Shown: positions 55,827 to 64,000 of the stretch, in pieces
Numbering within the stretch: the first letter of the stretch is position 1
How the letters are laid out: each line of letters opens with the position of its first letter
Source: Ceratorhiza oryzae-sativae
Taxonomy: Eukaryota > Basidiomycota > Agaricomycetes > Cantharellales > Ceratobasidiaceae
Direction of reading: 5' to 3'
Length of the DNA stretch: 64,000 nt
NCBI GenBank assembly: GCA_030998015.1
Contig: JARWMV010000019.1
Span: 183,866-247,865, forward strand
Notes under the pieces: model-generated
What the model was told of the DNA's origin: nothing
The model's input: only the letters and a program-made list of their open reading frames with translations
The model's database searches: none
Program-made: the position numbers and the translations under genes

Positions 55827-56859
55827 TTAGATCGAGCTCGACTTTTCGATAAAGAACGAGCCGGTCTCGCTGTCCTCCCTAAAGTTCCAGCTCGAGACGT
55901 CGTCGAGCAAGTTGAGGTCTTGTTGCCAGATGGCTTCGGTCTCGACTTCGCCGCGGAGGTACTGGGACTCTTTTTTTGCAAATCTATGTGAGTTTGATGG
56001 GTGTATTCGAGGGGTATGGAAGCGTACCTTGGTATTCGCGGGTGACATAGGCGGTGAGCCTGGGAGTGAACTGGGCGGTGATGTTCGACTTGGCACTGTG
56101 GAGGATCGATCAGCTGTGGCCAGTTGAACTTGTACATGTTCTACATACCCAACACCAGTCCAGAGGAGAACAGGGTCGAAGCGCTGGTCAATGCCGTCGC
56201 CCTTGACAAATCCTATATGGCGATAAGACCCCGAGGACTGCCGCGCATACATGCTCACTTACCAATGCTCAAGTTGGCACGCTGGTTGGTGTTGTTCTTG
56301 CAAACGAGGAGGCGAGTGTCCTCGCGCTTGGTCACGCCGCCAAAGCGCTTGAGGCCAGAATCGCCCTTGATCGAAGTCATGTCTCCGCTCTGCGAATTCC
56401 GGTCAAAAAAACCATGTCGACGAGGGGACATAGGATCAGTGCGCACCTTGACCTCGACCCATGCAGCAGCGTCAACCGCATTGCTGTCGTCCTGTTCTCA
56501 AATTTAGAATCGAGAAATTAGCCTTGATTGAGGCGACGTACGATTTGAGCGTATCCAAAGGCGAGGCGGGAGCTGTAGCGAACGACGGCCTTGGCGTGCC
56601 ACCTGCGCGGAAGGTGATGACCTCTACAGAGCACACGGCTGTTGTCAGAATTCGCCGCAAGGGACCTGGGGCTCCACCTACTCCAGACGACTGGGAACTG
56701 GTCCTTGAAGAGCTTGCCGCTGTTGGGAGGTCGAACATGAGCATGACGGTGGTGTCCCTAGGCGAGTAGTCGCCGTTAGCTCCAACTCTGCGATATGGCG
56801 CCGCCTGTTGCTCACTTCTGGAGGTTGTAGGTGTAAAAGTTGAGAGTCTTGGTGGCCAT
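55827..56859 (-). CDS. Family F member 3, best-preserved C-terminal half
   Basis: ATG at 56859-56857 opens MATKTLNFYTYNLQK, then intron, then DTTVMLMFDLP, KLFKDQFPVVW, VITFRAG, HAKAVVRYSSRLAFGYAQ, DDSNAVDAAAWVEVK, SGDMTSIKGDSGLKRFGGVT with KREDTRLLVCKNNTNQRANL, FVKGDGIDQRFDPVLLWTGVG, NITAQFTPRLTAYVTREYQ and ESQYLRGEVETEAIWQQDLN, ending FFIEKSSSI at 55827. Introns of about 45-60 bp with GTAAGT/GTATGT donors separate these blocks. Two one-base frame slips appear, at CTCCCAACAGC (after FDLP) and at GGTGGCACG (after FRAG), where family F member 1 reads straight through. Both are next to short homopolymers, so assembly error or recent decay are both possible. About 230 residues; function unknown. 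Confidence 0.65.
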
Positions 56860-57557
56860 TGCGAAGGATAGATAGCAAAGAGTTGCGTTGGATGCAAAGA
56901 GGTGTGAAAGAGCTGTAGAAAGCTGCTGGTGAGGATGAAGCGGCCACGACAGCGCGTTTTATAGCGCTAGCGCATCCAACACCGCTGACATCTTCGCGGC
57001 CAACATCCATGGCGGAGACGATGGAGCCGCAGCGGGACACGGGTGCCGGGCCCGGAGGAGGATTGCCGCCAGGCACGATCTGTCGGCGCATCGCTCGATC
57101 AGCTGGGCGCTTGTCTGTGGGTGTTCGGCGGCGGTCTGCCGATCCGGAATTGTGCTCGTACGTGCGGCTGTTCGCCCAGTCCCGCGTCGGTGGACGAGCC
57201 CAGCGATAGTCGCGCGCTGCTCCATGCCCTCGTCACTCGACCGCTGGACCTCTCACATCGCCTCGACGTGGGCGCTAGGCACAGCGGTTCTCAACACAGC
57301 GGGCCTGGTCCAACCGGATCGGCGAGCAGACGCCGGCGCTTCTCTCACACACTCGATGACCAATCACGCTGACGAACCCCTTCGAATCCTGAATCGCACA
57401 GCGACATTCACCGAAATCAAATATGCATAGGCAAAATACACGACGATGAATACAACAGCGAGCCAAGACAAACGGCGCCCATCGACCGGACGAGCGTGCG
57501 GAGGATGCGCTATCCTGGTTGGCGCTCGAGCCGACGGCGAGAGCTCCCACTCCGAGT
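56860..57557. other. Intergenic, GC-rich
   Basis: The upstream region of family F member 3 and the 3' flank of the eS30 gene. GC-rich open frames on both strands look incidental. AGCGCTATAAAACGCG at 56952-56967 is a plausible TATA element for family F member 3 on the minus strand (GTTTTATAGCGC read on plus). Confidence 0.35.
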
Positions 57558-58171
<614 letters not shown>

Positions 58172-58173
<2 letters not shown>

Positions 58174-59212
58174 GATGAGTTGGAGTGATGGACGAGAAAG
58201 CGAGCGGGATCAAATGTCGGTAGCCGACGATGGGACTGTCCATCCCGCAAGCCACTCTCATCCCAAGCGCCCTGATGAGTCAGCTACCAGTCTCACCGTC
58301 GAAATGTCGACCCCAACCTCGGCTTTTGGCTCTTCGTTCCGTTCGACCAAAGAAGCCAACGCGTTTGAACGATGGAGGACTAGTTTGTCTCATATTACGG
58401 GACTTGGCTTGACCGAAGAGGAAAAAGCAAAACGAGATCAACTCAAGGGGCTCGAATTGGAAGAGTCGCAATGGAGGAGATGCCAGGCGTGGAAATTGGA
58501 TCTCATGAAGACCAGTCAGTTTAGTCAATTTATTTCTCTTCACACTGACTAGGAATCTTCAGGCCCCGTCGTGGTTTTCATGATGAAGCACCTCGCGCTC
58601 GAAGGCGCCAACGTGAGCCCAGACCACATCCACTGCAGTCCATGCGACCCGACGCGCGCGGGCGGGTTCAGCCCCGAGGCCGGCGTTTTGTTATGCCAAG
58701 ACCGGTTTTTATCCAAATCGCACATGAAAGACACGCTCGTCCATGAACTCGTTCACATGTACGACCACGCCAAGTTCAAAGTCGACTGGAACAATCTCAG
58801 ACATCATGCGTGTAGCGAGGTGGGCTTTGACTTTTTTTTATTGGTCGCGCTTTCGTCGTGGTAATGTTAGCATGACCTAGATTCGTGCTGCTAGCCTGAG
58901 TGGTGATTGCCGCTGGACTCGCGAGACGCAGCGGGGGTTTGTGACTTTTTCGAAACAGCACCAGGTGCGAGTGATGGTCGATTTCATATTGGTCCGGCAT
59001 TCATCTGGAAATCCTAGGCCTGCGCTCGACGACGCGCGATCCTCTCCGTTATTGCCAATCCGGCGTGTAAAAGTCCTGAAGAGGCCGAGCGGGCGGTCAA
59101 CGAGGTGTGGGAGAGCTGTTTCAAGGATACGCGACCGTTTGATGAGGTGAGGTCCTAGAAACGAACGAAACGAGGACTGGCTCACAATTTGCCCCGAGTA
59201 TAGGTCTACTAA
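58172..59212 (+). CDS. ATP23: Mitochondrial inner-membrane protease ATP23
   Basis: Exons 58172-58514, 58563-58819, 58881-58964, 59018-59146 and 59204-59212 total 822 nt, 273 codons plus stop, phases consistent. The metalloprotease motif is [13 protein letters not shown] (HEXXH at 175-179), preceded by [17 protein letters not shown] and followed by [21 protein letters not shown], all hallmarks of the ATP23 family. ATP23 processes the F1Fo-ATPase subunit Atp6 and helps assemble it in the intermembrane space. The first ATG (58172) overlaps the eS30 start codon on the other strand, so the downstream Met at 58214 (MSVADDG, 259 residues) or 58304 may be used instead. The last exon encodes only Val-Tyr-stop. 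Confidence 0.93.
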
Positions 59213-59438
59213 ACTACATGAATGTCTGGGTCAATAGACTTGACTGTCCTGAGATGTGTAGTTTTTCAGAGTATATTTATTCATTTCGTTTCACTCGTGA
59301 CACCCAACTCGATCTCTCCCCACCTTGAATCACACTCCTGCCATCATACGTTTCGAGCAAACAAGTTTTCAATTGGCTACAGGTACATTCAACTCGCTCA
59401 AATGATTGCATATCAAACAAGATTGTCAAGGCACACGT
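59213..59438. other. Intergenic between convergent genes
   Basis: Short 3' flanks of ATP23 and of the first hemopexin-repeat gene. Nothing else seen. Confidence 0.5.
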
Positions 59439-60110
59439 TTAGTGATAAAACCCTGCCTCTTTCAACGCTGGCCACAACTTGGCAATCGATTCCTCATCGC
59501 CCACAATCTCGTCGTCTGGTCCACCCACATCAATGATGAGCTGCACGCAGTTGGATCCCGAGAACATGTAGACTCCCTTTTGATCGTTGTCCGGGCGGGG
59601 CAGCGCCATTTCGACCTCGCTGAACGGCAACTTTGGCCAGCGCTCGTGAATCGGGTGGGGCCCGTCGACGATCTTGTCGTCGAGCTGGCCTTCCTCAAAC
59701 TCGACACGAACAAACTTGGAACCGGAGAAAAAGTAGGCCTGGCGAGGGTGGCCCGGAACGCGGAGCGCAACGTCGACGGTCTCAAAGTTGGCCTTTTTGA
59801 GCGACGGCCAGCCATCGGAGATGTTCTGGACCTTGCCGACGAGTTCCTCCTTGTCGCGAACGCGGCAGTATTTCTTGCCGCAGAATATGTACGACATGCG
59901 GTTCCCGATCGGCAGCACGGCTTCGACTTGTTTGAACCCGGCCTCGCGGAGCGAGCGCCAATCTTTCTCGATCATGTTTGGCCCGTGGACGAGCTTTTGT
60001 TCCTTGGGGTGACCCGGAGTCCAGTTGACCACGCAGTATTTGGTGCCCTGGAAAAAGTAGGTCTCGTTGGTGCCTTCGATGTTGAGTGCTGCGCGGCTGT
60101 TGCTGGACAT
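59439..60110 (-). CDS. Hemopexin-repeat protein 1
   Basis: An unbroken 223-codon frame. It contains four hemopexin-type blades, each with a Tyr-Phe-Phe/Ile-Phe core followed by a basic strand: ETYFFQGTKYCVVNW, MSYIFCGKKYCRVRD, QAYFFSGSKFVRVEF and GVYMFSGSNCVQLI, separated by W(P/R)SL.(K/E)A.F turns. This is a one-domain four-bladed propeller like plant albumin-2 and some bacterial/fungal lectin-like hemopexins. There is no signal peptide. The ATG follows a 5' leader intron (GTAAGTCAATCC at about 60176 to CTACCCAG at about 60116) and a TATA motif at 60346-60351. Binding partner unknown. A paralogue lies at 61631-62299. Confidence 0.85.
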   Translation of the reverse strand: MSSNSRAALNIEGTNETYFFQGTKYCVVNWTPGHPKEQKLVHGPNMIEKDWRSLREAGFKQVEAVLPIGNRMSYIFCGKKYCRVRDKEELVGKVQNISDGWPSLKKANFETVDVALRVPGHPRQAYFFSGSKFVRVEFEEGQLDDKIVDGPHPIHERWPKLPFSEVEMALPRPDNDQKGVYMFSGSNCVQLIIDVGGPDDEIVGDEESIAKLWPALKEAGFYH

Positions 60111-60345
60111 GGTTGCTGGGTAGATTGGTGAGTCGGTTGAGTCGGATATTTTTTGGGGGGGGTGTGGATTGACTTACGAAAAAAGTAGTGAAAGATGCTT
60201 GCCAGTTTTGCGAGTGTTGAGTGGAGTCGCTCTGCACGGCAATGAAATCAAGTGATTGTCAGTTGACGAACTAGATCAGGTAGGAAGGGCTCTACCAGAG
60301 GTAGACGCTCAAGTGCTGATGTCTTGGGATTGTTCCAGTCCACGC

Positions 60346-60351
60346 TTTATA
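60346..60351 (-). promoter_or_regulatory. TATA box of hemopexin-repeat gene 1
   Basis: TATAAA on the minus strand (GGGTATAAAGCG), with a 5' leader intron between it and the ATG. Confidence 0.5.
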
Positions 60352-61630
60352 CCCGGAGACGACCTATAGCGCCTCATGCACAACGGTGACCGCACGGCGC
60401 ACGGCGCACCGGAAGAGGCGCAAGGTGCACCATAGAAGCTGGACTTTTCACGTCTTCGCAATGAGCAAGACTGCGTCAGGTGTTCAACGGAACTTTAACC
60501 GGCCCTCGAAGATACTTTTTGGAGTAAATGCACCCCCGGCCGTAAAGTATTTTTGATACATCCATTGGTGGCGTGGAATCGAGGGTGAGTCGAAACATCC
60601 AATCGTCTAGGGCAAAGCAAATCGAAATAAGCATCGTTACGTTTATTTCCCTATCCCTGCAGGTTCTAGAAGATCGAGGCGCGGCGAAAGAGGAAATACT
60701 GGGTATGGCTATCCATATTGTCGATTTCAAGGCGCACCAGTCTCCTAGCTTGGAGATTGTTTGGGAATTGAACCTACGACCTACCCTCAAGAGTATACAG
60801 CCTCATACATTGCTCCCGTTCGCGTTCTGAACAGGTCTGATTGATTCTGCCCATGGTCTTGCAGTAAACAGCAAAACAACTTGCGGCTTGACGTCTGAAT
60901 CTGACGATCAGCGTGGCTCCCCTGATCGAAGCAGCCTCCCCTCAAAGAAGCTTGGGCTGCATCATTCAAAGCTCGCCGGATCTTGGGGGTTGCTGTTCGA
61001 TCAGTTCCGAGGCACAACCGTAACGTTAATGCCGATTCTTGTTGAGCTAGGCGTGCGACACACGTGTGTGTATGCATGTGTTGCCTTTTGAATAGGCTGA
61101 GGCCGTTCCAGACGTCATACGGGTGTATTGGGGTGCCGTTTCCTTTTTTTTGTCATCTTAGCCATGCTTCAATATATTGATTTGCCATGTTCTAGATTCG
61201 CACGCATCATTCAAGCCGCAACCTTGGACGTAAACGCCGTAAGCAGCCTACATCTGCCATCCATTGAATGGGGGAGGGTCTTTTTAGTGATATCTGATTG
61301 CTCTGATGTAAAGGGAGCCATACATGCGAATTATTTCGTCTCGTTTTAGTTCGGTACGCAAAGCAGTCAACGGATGCTGTGCAACGAACTCTGTCCATCA
61401 CTTGTAGCTTTGTTCATACAAATTGAGCCATTCATTCGCCCGGCTCGTGCATTAGTCATTTACCGGGGTCTTTCAGCAACCTATCGCGTACTAAAGCCTC
61501 CCCAAATTGTACATTTCCAACAAGTATATTTCATTTCATTACTGGCGCATCATACTTGATGGAATTACAAGTGGCCACAGACATGGAACAAGCGTCTTGC
61601 CAGCACACTGTCAGACTTCAAGTGCATCGA
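60352..61630. other. Intergenic, no gene recognised
   Basis: Short frames on both strands (such as 61077-60787 minus) show no motif. It separates the two hemopexin-repeat paralogues. Nothing firm seen. Confidence 0.4.
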
Positions 61631-62299
61631 CTAGTAGAACCCAGCCTGCTTCAGAGCGGGCCAGTACTTGGCCACCTCACGCTCATTGCTCACAATCTCA
61701 TCCTTTGTTCCACCCACATCAACCTTGACCTGCATATACTTGTCCTCCGAGAATAAATAAACGCCCTGCTGGTCATTGTCCGGTCGCGGGAGCGCTATAT
61801 CGATCCGCTCGAACGTCAAGTTTGGCCATCCCTCGCGAATTGACTTGGGCCCGTCGATAATCTTGTCGTTCGCTTGCCCGACCTCGTATTCGACACGAAC
61901 ATATTTGTCGCCAGAGAAGAAATACGCCTGGTTCACATGGCCTGGGGTCCGAAGTGCCGCATCGATCGTTTCAAACTTGGCCTTCTTGAGCGATGGCCAG
62001 CCAGTCGTGATGTCCTGTACGTCCCCCGACGATTTCGTCCTTGCCGCGCACGCGACAGTATTTTTTACCGCAGAAAATGTAGGCCACGTTATTCCCAATC
62101 TCGAGTGCAGCGTCGACCTGCTTGAACCCGGCCTTTTGCAGAGCCGGCCACTCCTTCTCGATCTGGGCGGGCCATACATGAGCTTTTCGCCTTCGGTCTG
62201 GCCTGGGTGCCATTGGATTTGGCAGAATTTGGAGTTTTGGAAAAAGTAGGACTCGTTGGTGCCTTGGATGTTGAGTGCAGCGCGACCGTTTCCGACCAT
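61631..62299 (-). CDS. Hemopexin-repeat protein 2, with two compensating frame slips
   Basis: The frame from ATG 62299 (MVGNGRAALNIQGTNESYFF) matches hemopexin protein 1 through blade 1, leaves frame at GGCCCGCCC (about 62172), and returns at a G5 run (about 62030). Between these points the neighbouring frame carries the expected blade 2 (KQVDAALEIGNNVAYIFCGK). Blades 3 and 4 (QAYFFSGDKYVRVEY, GVYLFSEDKYMQVKV) are back in frame and the protein ends at ALKQAGFY. One base missing and one base extra, both at G/C homopolymers, suggests assembly error; real decay is the alternative. It has the same 5' leader intron layout and a TATA box at 62534-62540. About 223 residues if repaired by reads. Confidence 0.75.
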   Translation of the reverse strand: MVGNGRAALNIQGTNESYFFQNSKFCQIQWHPGQTEGEKLMYGPPRSRRSGRLCKRPGSSRSTLHSRLGITWPTFSAVKNTVACAARTKSSGDVQDITTGWPSLKKAKFETIDAALRTPGHVNQAYFFSGDKYVRVEYEVGQANDKIIDGPKSIREGWPNLTFERIDIALPRPDNDQQGVYLFSEDKYMQVKVDVGGTKDEIVSNEREVAKYWPALKQAGFY

Positions 62300-62533
62300 G
62301 GTTGTAGCTACCGGTGGCAGGTATGTCAAATATGTTGTCCTTATTTTGTGAAGCACTTACGAAAGATGCTTTGAAGAAGATATGAGAGAATTTTGGGCAA
62401 TGAAAGAAGCGACTTGAAGCTATAAATAAAAAGGTGGGGGGTTAATAACAAAATCCAGAAGGAGTGGAGAACCATTGCTCACAGCTGGGGCTGAAGAGTC
62501 GACTGATGGTAGGCTCATTGTCCACCGAGCGCC

Positions 62534-62540
62534 TTTTATA
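62534..62540 (-). promoter_or_regulatory. TATA box of hemopexin-repeat gene 2
   Basis: TATAAAA on the minus strand (GGTATAAAAGGCG), in the same relative place as in gene 1. Confidence 0.55.
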
Positions 62541-62964
62541 CCTAAACTGGGCTCGCTGTTGCCAAATTAGCAGAGCGGCGAAAAGGCGCAGGGCGCAAGG
62601 CATATCACAGAAGCTCCTTGTTCCGAGTGAATACCGCCCAACTTTAACACGGTGCTCGTCCACATGAGCTTTACCTGACCGCCGTGGACGCCAGTCGAAG
62701 GAAATGGGCTGCCGACCGTAAAGCTACGCAACAATTCCACTCATCATTGGGGAAGGAATTACGACTCACCAAACGAATGATGCTGTGGATTACTCTATGG
62801 ATCTTCCTTGGTCCAATTGCGACCTCGTGGTCAGTCGTGGAATCGGCTTGACCGTAGCACCTGGGTCATATGCTCTGTGCAAGACACCTGACCTCTTCTT
62901 AGGTTCCGCGAGATGGCAAAGTAATGACGGGTCTATGACTCAATTAACAAAAATCCATTACGTT
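62541..62964. other. Intergenic
   Basis: Promoter region of hemopexin-repeat gene 2 and 3' flank of the next minus-strand gene. No further feature seen. Confidence 0.4.
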
Positions 62965-64000
62965 CTACACTTCTCCGGGGCCTGCCACACGCCGAGAAAA
63001 ACGGGCAGGTATGGCCGACAAGTCTGAGAGGTAGCGAACAGGAGGGAGAATGAGTGCTGCTAGGCCAAATATCGACCACTGAACGACGGCTTTCAGAATA
63101 CGGATGAAAGTGCATTCAGTGGAAGCCGAGTTGAATTCTTTCGACTCTATGCGGTACTTTCCGGATCGTTTATTCCAAGTGACCACCCAACCTGCTCCAT
63201 CCTCAATTCTACTGAGGTCCTGGGACCATATCCACTCGGTTCGCATATGTTCGGTTATTGGAGTACCCTCTGAACCCGAATGCGTAATTAGCAAAATTTT
63301 GGACCAGCAAATCAACACACCTTCGTATTTTCTAGTCACATAGGCTTTTACAATGGGTGTAAACTCTGTAATGATGGTCGACCCACGTCTGTACCGAATG
63401 CACATCCAATTAGTACATTATGCAAATGAATCTATAGTTACGTACGTGAAGTTGTTCCATAAATACACTGGCTCGAAGCGTTGGTTGATGCCGTCTCCCA
63501 CGACTAGTCCTGAAAAACTGATGAGGGCATTTCATTCCTTCACCACAAAATACATACCTAGGTTGAGCTTGGTCGGACTATTCGAATTGTTTTCACATGC
63601 GATAAGATGCGGATCATCAATTATCCGCTTTCCGCCAAAACGCGTGTCGTTGCCCCCACGGATTATTTCAGCCATCTCTCCCTCTGAAGAAATCGGTCTG
63701 TATGCGTTTTATTTATCAAATCGCATCTTACTTTTAGTTCTTGCCACCCAGATGAATCAACCAGGTTATCGTCATCCTTTTCATCATACCAATTAAATTA
63801 TGTCGGTTGATGCTGCACGTAGTATGCACTCACGATCTGAACGAGACCAAGCCGAGGCGGTCGCTATAACCAAGGCTAGCCTGTGAGTGTCCTCGGCTAT
63901 CATGAACAAACTCGAGGTGCTCTCAAGTTGAAGTCTAACTCAATGCAAGTAAAAAAATTAGATATTTAAATCATGACGTACTCCATACGACGGGGACTGG
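62965..64000 (-). CDS. Family F member 4, partial at window edge, hydrophobic tail
   Basis: Begins beyond the window. Blocks inside it: PVPVVW (63985), a YSDRLGLVSF strand (about 63860), DKDDDNLVDSSGWQELK (about 63760), GNDTRFGGKRIIDDPHLIAC (about 63640), GLVVGDGINQRFEPVYLWNNF (about 63490), FTPIVKAYVTRKYEG (about 63340) and WIWSQDLSRIEDGAGWVV (about 63220), with small introns between. The order is identical to the other family F genes. Unlike them it continues past the usual end into a hydrophobic stretch (FGLAALILPPVRYLSDL), stopping at 62965, so it may carry a membrane tail or have lost its original stop. Confidence 0.6.

Noticed and set aside
59406..60131. 241-codon plus-strand ORF
   Set aside because: It lies antisense to the hemopexin-repeat frame, which has clear blade motifs and a promoter on the minus strand.

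Overview
This is fungal nuclear DNA, most likely from an agaricomycete basidiomycete and plausibly a Rhizoctonia/Ceratobasidium-type genome (the genus is inference). Protein-coding genes are split by many 46-76 bp GT-AG introns. There is a NACHT-WD40 NLR gene, a Plavaka-type DDE transposon, chromodomain Ty3 and Ty1/copia retrotransposons, a Tc1/mariner element, and ordinary eukaryotic genes (ribosomal eS30, ATP23, enoyl-CoA hydratase, a haem peroxidase).

Left third (1-30.5 kb) is a transposon graveyard. It holds a zinc-binding/coiled-coil ORF (0.25-0.83 kb), a decayed Plavaka transposase (1.6-5.1 kb), the 3' end of a non-LTR retroelement with its poly(A) tract (5.3-6.2 kb), and a CpG-stripped copy of the start of the peroxidase gene that sits intact at 44.5 kb. 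Two head-to-head LTR remnants follow (8.8-10.9 kb). Next comes a 14.5 kb minus-strand Ty3 chromovirus (12380-26845) with 1.3 kb LTRs, a collagen-like Gag segment, PR-RT-RH-IN-chromodomain pol, and three extra intron-containing genes between pol and the 3' LTR. A truncated copia element (26.8-30.5 kb) abuts it.

Middle (30.5-44.4 kb): gene-poor flanks around one large gene, a nine-exon NLR (34059-41149, 2200 aa) with a C2-like N-terminus, a NACHT ATPase and 29 nearly identical 43-residue WD40 repeats. Seven of the repeats, one propeller's worth, are duplicated as an exact 903 bp tandem.

Right third (44.4-64 kb) is gene-rich: secreted haem peroxidase (9 exons), enoyl-CoA hydratase (6 exons, minus), four members of an unrecognised multi-exon protein family (called family F here, all minus), a divergent eS30/ATP23 pair whose start codons overlap, and two hemopexin-repeat genes. 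At 52.1-53.8 kb a dead Tc1/mariner element with long inverted ends has inserted at a TA inside a tiny gene. The rejoined 30-residue product would end in a CaaX box and resembles basidiomycete lipopeptide mating-pheromone precursors.

Exon models below were built by hand from splice signals and frame continuity. Where the sum of exon lengths is a multiple of three and domain motifs run through the junctions, I say so. All coordinates are hand-counted and could be off by a base.
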